Assembly (NCBI RefSeq): GCF_010993975.1 | Contig: NZ_JAACZO010000058.1 | Coordinates: 124,001 to 188,000, forward strand | Source: Halomonas faecis | Lineage (GTDB): Bacteria > Pseudomonadota > Gammaproteobacteria > Pseudomonadales > Halomonadaceae | Reading direction: 5' to 3' | DNA: 64,000 bases | In this document: in pieces, positions 34,959 through 43,883 of the stretch | How positions within the stretch are numbered: the stretch's first letter is position 1 | Layout: every line of letters starts with the position of its first letter | Made by a program: the position numbers and the translations under genes | The notes under the pieces: model-generated | The model's database searches: none | What the model saw: only the letters and a program-made list of their open reading frames with translations | What the model was told of the DNA's origin: nothing

Positions 34959-37274
34959 TCAGGTCTGGTCGACGTCATCGCCGCTGGGTTTGTCGTGGTC
35001 CGAGTGGGCGGTTTCCTGAATTCCGTGCTGCGAGTCGTCGGCCCGAGCCGGGGCTGAATTCGCCGCCTTCGACCGCGATTCCAGTACTCTCACGTTGGCA
35101 GCAGGCGAGTTGCCCTGCTTGTCTTCGCCGAAGTAGAGAGTGGTGTGCGGGAAGGGGATCTCGATGCCCGCCGCGTCGAAGCGCAGCTTGACCAGGCGGT
35201 TGTAGGCGCGTCCCACGGCCCACTGATCGCCGGGCGTGGTCTTGATGATCACCCGGATGTTGACCGAGCTGTCGGCCAGCGCGGTAACGCCAGCCACGTT
35301 GAGCGGCTCCAGCAGCTTATGGCCGTGCTCGTCGCTGGCCTTGAGGTCCTCGAAGGCGTTCTTGAGCTGTTCGATGGCCTCGTCGATGCTCTCACGGTAG
35401 GCGATACCGTATTCGCCGACGTGGTTGCCGAACTCGCGCATGTAGTTGGAGACGGTATCCACGCTGGAGAATGGCACCAGATGGTAGGTGCCCGAGAGGT
35501 CGCGGATGCCCACCGAGCGGATGCTGAGCTTCTCGGCCGTGCCGGTGATGCCGCCCACCGTGACCACGTCGCCGGTGTTCATGGCGTTCTCCACCTGGAT
35601 GAAGATACCGGTGATGATGTCCTGAACCAGCTTCTGGGCACCGAAGCCGATGGCCAGGCCGAGTACCCCGGCACCGGCGATCAGGGGACCGATGTTGATG
35701 CCGATCTCGGCGAGTACGATCATCGCCGTCATGGTGATCAGGGCGATGGCCAGGGCGTTGCGGAACAGGGTGAGCAGCGTTTGGGCGCGAGCCGAGGGGA
35801 CTCCGCCGCCGGTCTCGGGGTTGAGTTTATGCTCGATCAGGCTGGCCAGCGCCAGCCATGCCATGACGGCGATGACCAGGATCATCGCCACGCTGACCAG
35901 CTTGCCGACCAGGCCTCGGCCGGCCTCCGAGGCGTACCAGGCCGCCAGGTCGAAAACGTTCCAGGCGTTGAGCACCACCATCACCACCAGCACCACGATG
36001 ACGGTGCGTATCACCCTCAGCGCGTTGGGTACGTAGCTGTTGAGACGCGCTTCGAGTAGCGGCAGCTTGCGGCGTAGGTCGTCGGTCAGGCGGATCCGGC
36101 GACCGATGGTCTGGGTCAGGAAGTTCGAGGCCAGCAGCCCCACCACCACGGCGGCGATGGTTTTCAGCGTGGCGAACAGCACGAAAGGCAGGGCATCCAC
36201 GGGTCGCGTCAGGGTTACCGTCAGCACCATGACGAAATAGGCCAGGGCGAACAGATGCCAGATACGTGCGAACAGCTGCAAACTGACCCGGCTGGCCGCC
36301 ATGGTGGCCTTGTCGGCCTTGGCGTTGATGGCATCGCGCAGGCGGGCTCGGTTCTTGAGCACCACGATCACGGCGTACAGGAAGGCGCCGATCATGATCA
36401 GCGTCCCCAGCCCCTGGCCCACTGCGGGCGCTACATAGGCATTGACCAGCGGCACCACGACCATCAGGCCATAGCCCACCAGGCCGATGAGGCGAGCGAT
36501 CCAGCGATTCCAGTAGGAGGCTTCGCCGGCGGTGATGGGCAGCAGGCGCAGCCCATCGTAACGCGAGGCGAACAGCATGCGTATGCCGGCCTTGAGCAGT
36601 TCGATCACCAGGAAGGCATTGAGGAACAGCGAGGCGCGGGTGGAGAGTTCGCCGGTCTCGCCGATGGCGAAGGTGGCGATGAGATTGCCGCCCAGGTAGC
36701 CGAGGGCGACGATCAGCACGTCCACCACCGCGGCCAGCGCCACGCTGATCACCAGGCGCAGGATGGGCGTCAGCCCGCTACCGTTGAGCGACCACTGGCT
36801 GATACCCGCGAACAGCGGCTTGGCAAGGCGGCGAAAGACAACGAAGAGGACGAAGGTCGCCAGTATCACCAGGCCGAGGTTGATGGCGGCCGTGGTGAAG
36901 GCGGCCACATCGAAGGTGTTGTCCAGGTCGCTCGAGAACATGCCGCCGATGGCGGAGACGACGGCCTCGAACTGACTGCCGATATCGCTGCCCACGCGGC
37001 TGGTGAGCTCGGCCAGCTGGCGGGGAAGCGAGGGTTCCTCGGCGGTCTCTTCGGCGCTTGTCGAACCGGCCACGTCGCCAGCCATGCCGCGCAGCTGGTC
37101 GATCAGTTGCTGGCGTGTTTCCTCGTTTTCCAGCAGGTCGGCCAGGGTGGCGTAGGCAGGCGGCTCGCCGCCGCTCGCATTGTCCGACTGCTGGGCTTGG
37201 GCGGGGGCGGCGAATGCCATTACGGCAATCAGCAGCCAGCCGAGCATCAGGGGTAGGGCTCGCAAGGGATTCAC
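34959..37274 (-). CDS. Large MscS-family mechanosensitive channel (YbiO-like)
   Basis: A 771-residue inner membrane protein with a signal peptide (about 1-28, ending AQA), a periplasmic helical stretch, about eleven membrane helices and the MscS core. The pore helix is GPLIAGAGVLGLAIGFGAQKLVQD-like at about 529-552, with the beta domain VENAMNTGDVVTVGGITGTAEK after it. The size resembles YbiO rather than small MscS. It releases solutes on osmotic downshock, which fits the ectoine-using lifestyle. The start is a GTG at 37274 with GGAGGT six bases upstream. Confidence 0.9.
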   Translation of the reverse strand: MNPLRALPLMLGWLLIAVMAFAAPAQAQQSDNASGGEPPAYATLADLLENEETRQQLIDQLRGMAGDVAGSTSAEETAEEPSLPRQLAELTSRVGSDIGSQFEAVVSAIGGMFSSDLDNTFDVAAFTTAAINLGLVILATFVLFVVFRRLAKPLFAGISQWSLNGSGLTPILRLVISVALAAVVDVLIVALGYLGGNLIATFAIGETGELSTRASLFLNAFLVIELLKAGIRMLFASRYDGLRLLPITAGEASYWNRWIARLIGLVGYGLMVVVPLVNAYVAPAVGQGLGTLIMIGAFLYAVIVVLKNRARLRDAINAKADKATMAASRVSLQLFARIWHLFALAYFVMVLTVTLTRPVDALPFVLFATLKTIAAVVVGLLASNFLTQTIGRRIRLTDDLRRKLPLLEARLNSYVPNALRVIRTVIVVLVVMVVLNAWNVFDLAAWYASEAGRGLVGKLVSVAMILVIAVMAWLALASLIEHKLNPETGGGVPSARAQTLLTLFRNALAIALITMTAMIVLAEIGINIGPLIAGAGVLGLAIGFGAQKLVQDIITGIFIQVENAMNTGDVVTVGGITGTAEKLSIRSVGIRDLSGTYHLVPFSSVDTVSNYMREFGNHVGEYGIAYRESIDEAIEQLKNAFEDLKASDEHGHKLLEPLNVAGVTALADSSVNIRVIIKTTPGDQWAVGRAYNRLVKLRFDAAGIEIPFPHTTLYFGEDKQGNSPAANVRVLESRSKAANSAPARADDSQHGIQETAHSDHDKPSGDDVDQT

Positions 37275-37498
37275 GCTGTGACCTCCGTCTCGTCGCGTGG
37301 GCGCGGTGATATTGGCATGCTCATGATACGGGCTTTACGACCCGACCACGAGCGATGGCATGTCATTCATGTACAGAAATTGTACGTCATGAGCTGGTTG
37401 AGTCATACCGGAGGGTGGCTCGGCCTGCCGATGCCCCGCCTGGCGTGCGATACTCGTCCGCCACTCGCTCGGCGAGGCGTTCTTGGCAGGAGTTGGCG

Positions 37499-37879
37499 AT
37501 GCAGGTGGATGGAGTGGAGTGGCTGGCGGTGATGCTCGGCGGCGCGGTGGGCGGCATGGCCCGACTGGCGGTGGGCGACGCGGTGGGGTGTCGACTGGGC
37601 ACGCGCTTTCCGTGGGGCACCCTGGCGGTCAACCTCAGCGGTGCCTGGCTGATGGGAATGCTGGCCGGTGTGTTCGGCCTGGAGGCGGGGCCGACCTGGT
37701 CGCTGCTGGCCATCGGGGTGCTGGGAGGCTACACCACCGTCTCTTCGTTCAGCCTGCAGGCCCTGACGCTATGGCAGCAGGGTAGCGAGCCGCTGGCCGT
37801 TGGTTACGTGGCGGTCACCCTGCTGGCGGGCCTGGGTGCCCTGGCGCTCGGTGCCTGGCTGACCGGAGGTCTGACATGA
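37499..37879 (+). CDS. crcB: Fluoride channel subunit CrcB (first copy)
   Basis: A 126-residue four-helix membrane protein of the Fluc/CrcB family that exports fluoride. It has GGAVGGMARLAVGDAVG, FPWGTLAVNLSGAWLMGML with the conserved Asn, and GVLGGYTTVSSFSLQAL with the Phe-box region. AGGAG precedes the ATG at 37499; an upstream in-frame start is rejected. The stop overlaps the second crcB by four bases. The pair could form a heterodimeric channel. Confidence 0.92.
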   Translation: MQVDGVEWLAVMLGGAVGGMARLAVGDAVGCRLGTRFPWGTLAVNLSGAWLMGMLAGVFGLEAGPTWSLLAIGVLGGYTTVSSFSLQALTLWQQGSEPLAVGYVAVTLLAGLGALALGAWLTGGLT

Positions 37880-38265
37880 GCGGCTGGAGAGCTTACGCCG
37901 CCGTCGGCCTGGGCAGTGCACTGGGTTCGCTGCTGCGCTATCTGGTTTCGCTGGCGCTGGCAGGATCGTCCTTCCCCTGGGCGACGCTGGCGGTGAACGC
38001 CATTGGTTCCGGGATGATCGTGGGATTGGCCACCTATGCGGCCCGGCGCCATCGCGGCCGAGTCGCTCGCTGGCAGCCCTTCCTGATCGCCGGCTTTTGT
38101 GGTGGCTTCACCACGTTCTCGCTGTTTGGCCTGGAAACGCTGCAGCTGTGGCAGGTCGGTCGCTCCTGGCTGGCATTGAGTTACGTGCCGATCAGCGTGG
38201 CGGTATGGCTCACCGCTGCCTGGCTGGGGCATCGACTCGGGCAGCGCGCGGCGGTACGGTCCTGA
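37876..38265 (+). CDS. crcB: Fluoride channel subunit CrcB (second copy)
   Basis: A 129-residue CrcB/Fluc homologue encoded with a four-base overlap after the first. It has GLGSALGSLLRYLVSLAL, FPWATLAVNAIGSGMIVG and GFCGGFTTFSLFGLETLQL, keeping the Asn, the Thr-Thr/Phe motif and four helices. The two copies differ clearly in sequence. Adjacent unequal crcB genes are known mainly from Gram-positive bacteria, where both subunits are needed. It converges on mgsA. Confidence 0.92.
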   Translation: MSGWRAYAAVGLGSALGSLLRYLVSLALAGSSFPWATLAVNAIGSGMIVGLATYAARRHRGRVARWQPFLIAGFCGGFTTFSLFGLETLQLWQVGRSWLALSYVPISVAVWLTAAWLGHRLGQRAAVRS

Positions 38266-38314
38266 GTCGCCCAGTCCCGGCGGCAGGATGCGCCCGGTGT
38301 ACGTTGACGGCATG

Positions 38315-38806
38315 TCAGCCGGTACCTCGATCATCGGCGCGCTCGGCGGCCCAGGCTCCGGCATCCGGGATGGCCATTTCGTAGGGCTGGTCGAGCCAGG
38401 GGGAGCTGACCAGGAAGTCGGCGCTGGCGGCGTTGCAGGCCACCGGCACGTTCCACAGTGCCGCCAGGCGCAGCAGTGCCTTGACGTCCGGGTCGTGGGG
38501 TTGCGGCGCGAAGGGGTCCCAGAAGAAGATCAGTAGGTCGAGCTTCTGCTCGCTGATCAGGGCGCCGATCTGTTGGTCGCCGCCCAGAGGTCCGCTCATC
38601 AGTCCCTGCACGGGGAGGCCCAGCGTCTTCGATACCCGGCTTGCCGTGGTGCCGGTGCCGGTCAGCTCGTGTTGACAAAGGGTCTCCCGCCAGCGCGCCA
38701 CCCACTCCAGCAGCTCAGCCTTCTTGCCGTCATGGGCGATCAGGGCAATGCGCTTGCGCGCCGGCAAGGAGCGTTTCACGGTGCGCCGTGGACGTGGATC
38801 GCTCAT
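38315..38806 (-). CDS. mgsA: Methylglyoxal synthase
   Basis: Converts dihydroxyacetone phosphate to methylglyoxal, relieving phosphosugar build-up. The 163-residue protein has LIAHDGKKAEL, TGTGTTASRV, VQGLMSGPLGGDQQIGALI, FFWDPFAPQPHDPDVKALLRL and the C-terminal NVPVACNAASADFLV, all conserved in the family. The first 16 residues are a basic extension. GAGGAAC precedes the ATG. It diverges from gapA, so both triose-phosphate genes share one upstream region with HexR-like boxes. Confidence 0.95.
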   Translation of the reverse strand: MSDPRPRRTVKRSLPARKRIALIAHDGKKAELLEWVARWRETLCQHELTGTGTTASRVSKTLGLPVQGLMSGPLGGDQQIGALISEQKLDLLIFFWDPFAPQPHDPDVKALLRLAALWNVPVACNAASADFLVSSPWLDQPYEMAIPDAGAWAAERADDRGTG

Positions 38807-38862
38807 GATGTCGTTCCTCTTCGAAGTCGACTGTCGTCAGGCTACAAGGATAGTCGCCGAAT

Positions 38863-38877
38863 GGTAACTTTACTACA
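38863..38877. promoter_or_regulatory. HexR-like box 1
   Basis: GGTAACTTTACTACA fits the gammaproteobacterial HexR consensus TGTARTWWWACTACA at 13 of 15 positions. It lies on the mgsA side of the region, 132 bases from box 2. HexR is known to control gapA and Entner-Doudoroff genes; binding here is inferred. Confidence 0.45.
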
Positions 38878-38981
38878 TTGACGAGTTGTCCTCTCCAGCC
38901 GCCGTGGTGCAGCAGCGACAGTCTTTGTGCAAGGAATTTGTTCAGGGATCGGTTCTTCAGCTATGGTGTAAAATCAGGATT

Positions 38982-39011
38982 TTGCCAGATATGTTGTAAA
39001 GTTACTAAAAA
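38982..39011 (+). promoter_or_regulatory. gapA promoter
   Basis: TTGCCA (38982-38987, five of six) and TAAAAA (39006-39011, four of six) are 18 bases apart, giving a transcript start near 39018. A HexR-like box overlaps the -10. Confidence 0.5.
38995..39009. promoter_or_regulatory. HexR-like box 2, overlapping gapA -10
   Basis: TGTAAAGTTACTAAA fits TGTARTWWWACTACA at 12 of 15 positions and overlaps the proposed gapA -10, the position expected for repression. Confidence 0.4.
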
Positions 39012-39160
39012 ATCCTTGAGTCACTGATCGGATTGCGCGACATTGTGGTCCCATGCAATGAGCCGCGGGTCACCAAGCCGGTTCCCAAGACGCGCGCCGG
39101 ATCTCTGCCAGCAGGCTCTGCCAACATTTCTGTAAAGACGCCACTGGAGGAGCAGAGGAC

Positions 39161-40165
39161 ATGACGCTCAAGATCGCTATCAACGGCTTCGGACGCATTG
39201 GCCGCAACGTGTTGCGCGCCCTGTACGAGAACGGCTACCGCGATCGCGTTCAGGTCGTGGCCATCAACGACCTGGGCGACCCCTCCCTCAATGCGCACCT
39301 GCTGCGCCACGATACCGTGCACGGCCACTTTCCCTTCACGGTGGAGCATGACGAGGAGAGCCTCACCGTGGATGGCAGCCGCATCGCCATCCTCTCCGAG
39401 CGCGATCCTGCCGCACTGCCCTGGCAGTCGCTGGGCGTCGACCTAGTGATGGAGTGCACGGGGCTGTTCACCAAGCGCGAGGCCGCGGCCAAGCACATCG
39501 AGGCCGGCGCCCAGCGCGTGCTCATCTCCGCACCCAGCCCGGATGCCGATGCCACCGTGGTCTTCGGGGTCAACGAGGACGTGCTCACCGCTGGGCACCA
39601 GGTGGTCTCCTGCGCTTCTTGCACCACCAACTGCCTGGCGCCGGTAGCCAAGGCGCTCAACGACAGCGTGGGCATCGAGAACGGCCTGATGACCACGGTG
39701 CATGCCTACACCAACGACCAGAACCTATCCGACGTCTACCACAAGGATCCCTACCGGGCGCGCAGTGCGACCCACTCGATGATTCCCACCAAGACCGGCG
39801 CTGCCGCCGCGGTGGGCCTGGTGCTCCCGGAGCTCGCGGGCAAGTTCGATGGCCTGGCGGTGCGCGTGCCGGTGATCAACGTCTCGCTGGTGGATCTGAC
39901 CTTCACCGCCGGCCGCGAGACCACCAAGGAAGAGATCAACGAGATCGTCGCCAAGGCGGCGGAGACCTCCCCGGTACTGGCGGTCAACGCCCAGCCGCTG
40001 GTCTCCATCGACTTCAACCACGATGCCAATTCCTCCACCTTCGATGCCAACCACACTCGGGTGAACGGCCGCCTGGTGAAGATCATGGCCTGGTACGACA
40101 ACGAGTGGGGCTTCTCCAACCGCATGCTCGACACCGCCCTGGCGATGCACGACGCCTGCCGCTGA
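39161..40165 (+). CDS. gapA: Glyceraldehyde-3-phosphate dehydrogenase, type I
   Basis: Interconverts glyceraldehyde 3-phosphate and 1,3-bisphosphoglycerate. The 334-residue protein has the Rossmann motif [15 protein letters not shown]37 in AINDLGDP favouring NAD over NADP, and the active-site C154 in [32 protein letters not shown] and [13 protein letters not shown] are typical. GGAGGAG precedes the ATG. A hairpin with T-tail follows at 40199-40230. Confidence 0.97.
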   Translation: MTLKIAINGFGRIGRNVLRALYENGYRDRVQVVAINDLGDPSLNAHLLRHDTVHGHFPFTVEHDEESLTVDGSRIAILSERDPAALPWQSLGVDLVMECTGLFTKREAAAKHIEAGAQRVLISAPSPDADATVVFGVNEDVLTAGHQVVSCASCTTNCLAPVAKALNDSVGIENGLMTTVHAYTNDQNLSDVYHKDPYRARSATHSMIPTKTGAAAAVGLVLPELAGKFDGLAVRVPVINVSLVDLTFTAGRETTKEEINEIVAKAAETSPVLAVNAQPLVSIDFNHDANSSTFDANHTRVNGRLVKIMAWYDNEWGFSNRMLDTALAMHDACR

Positions 40166-40198
40166 GCTTGACCTGCGGGCCGAGATAGCCTGAGATCG

Positions 40199-40230
40199 AA
40201 CGCCGGGGTGTTTCTGCGCCCCGGCGTTTC
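40199..40230 (+). terminator. Intrinsic terminator of gapA
   Basis: AACGCCGGGG and CCCCGGCGTT form a 10-bp stem with a ten-base loop, and the T-rich TTTC follows. It lies 34 bases after the gapA stop. Confidence 0.75.
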
Positions 40231-40277
40231 TGCGCCTGTAGCGCTTGCCATACTCACCGCCGCGCAAGGAAGCCGCC

Positions 40278-41021
40278 ATGTTGCCCGACTACTCCTGGCT
40301 GGCCTGGACCCTGATCGTTGCCTCCACCTATCTGACCGGTGTCTCCAAGGGCGGCTTCGCCGGTGGTTTCGGGACTCTCTCGGTGCCGCTGATGGCCTTG
40401 GCCATCGGGCCCATGGAAGCCGCCGGGCTGCTGTTGCCGCTGCTATTGGCCATGGATGCCTTCACCGTCAAGGCCTGGTGGGGCCACCAGGCCGGCGCCG
40501 AAGTGCGGCGTCTGGTGCCGGGCATGGCCATCGGCGTGGTCATCGGTACCCTGCTGATCGGCAGCCTCGACGAGAACGGCGTACGTCTGCTGCTGGGTCT
40601 GGTCTCCCTGGCATTTGCCGCCTACATGTTGGCGCGCCCGGCTGCCGCCCGGCCCATCTCCGCGCGCTGGGCGTGGCCCGCCGGCCTGGGCTGTGGCTTC
40701 ACCAGTTTCCTGGCCCATGCCGGCGCCCCGCCGCTCAACCTCTACCTGATCCCGCGACGCCTTTCCAAGGAGGCTTTCATCGCCACCATGGCCGTGTCCT
40801 TCGCTCTCGTGAACCTGATGAAGGTGGGGCCTTACCTGTGGCTCGGCGAGATCAACCTGACCAGTGCCTGGGCCTCATTGCTGCTGGTGCCGGTGGCTTG
40901 GGGCGGCGTGCACAGTGGCATCTGGCTGCAGCGTCGGGTCAGCGAAGTGCTGTTCTACCGGCTGGTGATCGTCGCCATGGCCGCCGTCGGCGTACAGCTG
41001 GTGGTCAAGGCCCTAGGGTGA
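40278..41021 (+). CDS. TauE/SafE-family sulfite exporter-like permease
   Basis: A 247-residue membrane protein with about eight helices in two similar halves. The first half has TGVSKGGFAGGFGTLSVPLMAL and the second FTSFLAHAGAPPLNLYLIPR, the paired family motifs. Known members move sulfite, sulfoacetate or related organosulfur anions; the substrate is not shown here. AAGGAAG lies before the ATG at 40278. It is a single gene between two terminator regions. Confidence 0.88.
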   Translation: MLPDYSWLAWTLIVASTYLTGVSKGGFAGGFGTLSVPLMALAIGPMEAAGLLLPLLLAMDAFTVKAWWGHQAGAEVRRLVPGMAIGVVIGTLLIGSLDENGVRLLLGLVSLAFAAYMLARPAAARPISARWAWPAGLGCGFTSFLAHAGAPPLNLYLIPRRLSKEAFIATMAVSFALVNLMKVGPYLWLGEINLTSAWASLLLVPVAWGGVHSGIWLQRRVSEVLFYRLVIVAMAAVGVQLVVKALG

Positions 41022-41030
41022 GGCCGAGCG

Positions 41031-41054
41031 AAAAAGGCCCCGCCGTGGCGGGGC
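41031..41054 (-). terminator. Terminator of rpiR-iolG-iolB operon
   Basis: GCCCCGCC and GGCGGGGC (41037-41044 and 41047-41054) pair tightly. The plus strand has AAAAA before the stem, so on the minus strand it ends in TTTTT, as expected downstream of iolB. Confidence 0.75.
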
Positions 41055-41061
41055 GAAGCGA

Positions 41062-41083
41062 CGTCAGGACGGGGAGCCTGACG
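41062..41083. terminator. Second hairpin between TauE-type gene and iolB
   Basis: CGTCAGG and CCTGACG pair over seven bases with an eight-base loop. It lies between convergent genes; no T-tract is seen. Confidence 0.4.
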
Positions 41084-41100
41084 AGGCGGGGATTGCCCGC

Positions 41101-41904
41101 TCATTGCTTGGTGATCCAGTCGTGGTCCGGGTCGTTGGTGAATTTCCAGACACGCTGGGGGCCGGCCATCACGTTGAGGTAGTAGAGCTCGTAACCGTGG
41201 GGCGCCCCCGCTGGGTGATAGCCGTAGGGCACCATCACACAGCAGCCGTTCTCCACCGCCATGGTCTCGTCCAGGCTGCGGTCGTCGGTGTAGACCCGCT
41301 GGAAGGCGAAACCCTGAGAGGGGTTCAGGCGGTGGTAATAGGTTTCCTCGAGCTTCGATTCGTTGGGCAGGTCGTCCACGTCGTGCTTGTGGGGCGGATA
41401 GCTGGACCAATTGCCGGCCGGCGTGAATACCTCCACCACCAGCAGGCTGTCGGCCGGTTCGGTCTCCGGCAGGATGTCCTGGATGTGGCGGGTGTTGGTG
41501 CCGCTGCCGCGGGTGCTGCGCTTGATCCGGTCGGGGCCGATCAGGCGCGGCTCGTGGTTGCCGAAGCCCGGGGCGCTGCACACCGCCAGCTCCAGGTCGG
41601 TGGTGGCCTCCACCGCGAAGCTCACGCCGTCGGGCAGGTAGACGCAGTAGGGCGGCACCTTCTCGAAGACGTCCATGCGCTTGCCGATGTCCTCCCAGCG
41701 GTGCTCGCCGCAGGTGACGGTGGCGCGGCCGGAGACCAGCACCAGGCAGTGCTCGCGGCTGCCGGTATTGGCCTCGATACGCTGTCCGCGGGTCAGCCTG
41801 TGGACGCGGAAGCCGACATACTCCCAGCCCGCGGACTCGGGGGTGACCTCGAGTACCTTGCCCTGGGTGTCGGGCTCGTGGGGGCGTACCAGTAGTGAAC
41901 TCAT
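41101..41904 (-). CDS. iolB: 5-deoxy-glucuronate isomerase
   Basis: Isomerises 5-deoxy-glucuronate to 2-deoxy-5-keto-gluconate in myo-inositol breakdown. The 267-residue bicupin has GWEYVGFRVHRLTRGQ, ELAVCSAPG, SYPPHKHD with metal-binding histidines, LEETYYHRLNPSQGFAFQRVY and GYHPAGAPHGYELYYLNVMAG. Length matches the family. AGGAG lies before ATG 41904. It is the last gene of a three-gene minus-strand operon with iolG and rpiR, 16 bases after iolG. Confidence 0.96.
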   Translation of the reverse strand: MSSLLVRPHEPDTQGKVLEVTPESAGWEYVGFRVHRLTRGQRIEANTGSREHCLVLVSGRATVTCGEHRWEDIGKRMDVFEKVPPYCVYLPDGVSFAVEATTDLELAVCSAPGFGNHEPRLIGPDRIKRSTRGSGTNTRHIQDILPETEPADSLLVVEVFTPAGNWSSYPPHKHDVDDLPNESKLEETYYHRLNPSQGFAFQRVYTDDRSLDETMAVENGCCVMVPYGYHPAGAPHGYELYYLNVMAGPQRVWKFTNDPDHDWITKQ

Positions 41905-41920
41905 GGAGGCTCCTGTCGAA

Positions 41921-42916
41921 TCAGTCAATGGAATCCAGCGAGATGCGGCGCCCCTTGCGCAGGGAGCGTTCGGCGGCCTCGGCCAGGCGTAGGGCCTCCA
42001 GGCCGTCATCGGCAGCGGCCAGGGGGGCGCGTCCCTGCTGCCAGGCGTCGACGAAGTCGCCGATCTCACGGCTGTAGGCCGCGGCGTAGCGCTCCAGGAA
42101 GAACCACAGTGGCTTCTCCTCGATCTGGCCGGGCTTGCCGGTGAAGCGCAGGCGCGTCTCGGTCTCGTTCTGGGCCTGGAGCATGCCGATACTGCCGAAG
42201 GCTTCGATGCGTTGGTCGTAGCCGTAACTGGCGCGGCGCGAGTTGTTGATGTGGCAGAGCCGGCCGCTGGCCGTGACCAGGGTGACCATGACGGTGTCCA
42301 CGTCGCCGGCCTCGCCGATGCCCGGGGCGATCAGGCAGCTTCCCTCGGCGTTGACGGCGGCGATGGGTTCGTCGAGCAGCCAGCGGGCCATGTCGAAGTC
42401 GTGGATCGTCATGTCGCGAAAGATGCCGCCGGAGGCGCCGATGTATTCAGCGGGAGGCGGTGCCGGGTCGCGGCTGATGATGGAGAGCGTTTCCAGCTCG
42501 CCGATCCGCCCCTCCGCCAGTGCGCGCTTGAGAGCGGCGAACTGCGGGTCGTGGCGGCGGTTGAAGCCCAGTGCACAGGTCACTGGATGGGCATCCAGAA
42601 CCTTTAGGGCATCGCGGGTACGGGCCAGGTCCAGGGCAATGGGCTTCTCGCAGAGCACCGCTTTGCCGGCACGGGCGGCCCGCTCCAGGTAGTCGGCGTG
42701 GGTGGGCGTGCTGGAGGCGATCAGTACGGCGTCGATCTCGGCGTCCTCGAAGACGGCATCGGCGTCGAGCACCCGAGCGCCGTAGTCGGCGGCCAGGGCC
42801 TCGGCGGCCGGGGTATGGTAGTCAGCCACGGCGGCCAGGGTCGCTTCGGGATGAGCATCGATGGCCCGGGCGTGAACCTTGCCGATGCGGCCGGCGCCGA
42901 TCAGGGCGAGTCTCAT
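41921..42916 (-). CDS. iolG: Inositol 2-dehydrogenase
   Basis: Oxidises myo-inositol to 2-keto-myo-inositol, the first pathway step. The 331-residue Gfo/Idh/MocA protein starts MRLALIGAGRIGKVHARAI (dinucleotide fold), has LCEKPIALD with the catalytic Lys, GFNRRHDPQF, and FRDMTIHDFDMARWLL with the conserved D-x3-H active-site pattern. The neighbours rpiR, iolB and, divergently, the importer and iolCDE fix its role. GAGGA precedes the ATG. Confidence 0.94.
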   Translation of the reverse strand: MRLALIGAGRIGKVHARAIDAHPEATLAAVADYHTPAAEALAADYGARVLDADAVFEDAEIDAVLIASSTPTHADYLERAARAGKAVLCEKPIALDLARTRDALKVLDAHPVTCALGFNRRHDPQFAALKRALAEGRIGELETLSIISRDPAPPPAEYIGASGGIFRDMTIHDFDMARWLLDEPIAAVNAEGSCLIAPGIGEAGDVDTVMVTLVTASGRLCHINNSRRASYGYDQRIEAFGSIGMLQAQNETETRLRFTGKPGQIEEKPLWFFLERYAAAYSREIGDFVDAWQQGRAPLAAADDGLEALRLAEAAERSLRKGRRISLDSID

Positions 42917-42931
42917 AGGAGCTATCCTCGG

Positions 42932-43795
42932 TTATGCGTGTTCGATGCTGTCGTCCGGTGCCGGCCGGTCGCGGGCCTTGTCCTGACGAACGCCCAGGGC
43001 GATGGCTAGCGTCTGGGTCAGGCACAGTGAGGCGGTCAGGCCGCGGAAGCTCTTGACCTCTGCTTCGTGCACCACCAGCGAGACATCGGCGATGCGGGCC
43101 AGCGGGCTGAGGTTGGAGTCGGTAATCACCACCAGTGGGATGCCGCGCTCTCGAGCCTCGGTGGCAAGGTCGCGAGTCTCTTTGGCGTAGGGAGAGAAGC
43201 TCACCACTAGCAGGGCATCGTGGTTACCGATGGCTTTGACTTGCTCGCCGTACATTCCTCCCAGGCCGTTGATCAGGAACGCGCGCTTGTCGACGTGATG
43301 CAGCGCATAGGTCATGTAGCTGGCCACCACGAAGCTTCGCCTTGCCCCCATGACATGGATGGTCTCGGCTTGCTCGAAGATATCCAAGGCGCGCTCCAGC
43401 TGATAGGGATCGATGCGCCCCGGTAGCTGTTCCAGCACCTCTCGGTTGGCCTCGGCGAACTCCCACAGTAGCTGAGTGCTGTCCGGCGTTTCGCCGGTGG
43501 CACTGCGCACGGCGCGGATACGTTCCGTGTAGTTGGGCAGTTCGTCCACCAGCCGAACGCGGAACAGCTGTTGCATCTCCGAGAAACCCGAGAAGCCGAA
43601 GTTGTTGGCGAAACGGATCAACGTCGAGGGGGTAACGCCGGCCCGCTGAGCTAGCTTGGCCACCGTCGCAAAGGCGACCTCCTGGGGGTGGTCCAGCAGG
43701 AAGCGAGCCGTCTGCTGCAGTCGACGGCTCAGCGACGGGTAGTCGGTGGTGATGCGCGCTTCCAACTGACTGTAGTCCTGCGGAATCTCACTCAT
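42932..43795 (-). CDS. RpiR-family regulator of inositol genes (IolR-like)
   Basis: A 287-residue regulator with an N-terminal RpiR helix-turn-helix (about 20-85, AKLAQRAGVTPSTLIRFAN) and a C-terminal SIS sugar-phosphate domain (about 130-260, IHVMGARRSFVVASY and LLVVSFSPYAKET). It heads the operon with iolG and iolB and diverges from the inositol importer. Two palindromes in its promoter region match the site type known for rhizobial IolR. It probably represses both transcripts until an inositol catabolite binds the SIS domain. Confidence 0.9.
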   Translation of the reverse strand: MSEIPQDYSQLEARITTDYPSLSRRLQQTARFLLDHPQEVAFATVAKLAQRAGVTPSTLIRFANNFGFSGFSEMQQLFRVRLVDELPNYTERIRAVRSATGETPDSTQLLWEFAEANREVLEQLPGRIDPYQLERALDIFEQAETIHVMGARRSFVVASYMTYALHHVDKRAFLINGLGGMYGEQVKAIGNHDALLVVSFSPYAKETRDLATEARERGIPLVVITDSNLSPLARIADVSLVVHEAEVKSFRGLTASLCLTQTLAIALGVRQDKARDRPAPDDSIEHA

Positions 43796-43865
43796 TGGGT
43801 CTTTTCCTTAGCCCGTGCCGTCGGGCGCAAAGGCTGGCAGTGACGTTGCTGGCAGTCTAGAAGAT

Positions 43866-43883
43866 TTAGAACGTATGTTCTAA
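43866..43883. promoter_or_regulatory. IolR-type operator 1
   Basis: TTAGAACGTATGTTCTAA is an exact 18-base palindrome (GAA-N6-TTC core). It directly abuts the minus-strand TATAAT at 43883-43888, so binding would block rpiR-iolGB transcription. Confidence 0.65.

Larger units (their letters stand above)
38807..39160. other. 354-bp mgsA-gapA divergent regulatory region
   Basis: No gene is seen. It is AT-richer than its surroundings around 38860-39030 and holds a promoter for gapA and two HexR-like boxes, described separately. The gapA leader is about 140 bases. Confidence 0.6.

Noticed and set aside
37275..37498. Fluoride riboswitch upstream of crcB
   Set aside because: I looked for the conserved GGNGATGG and GCTGATGACTCC-type elements and did not find them.
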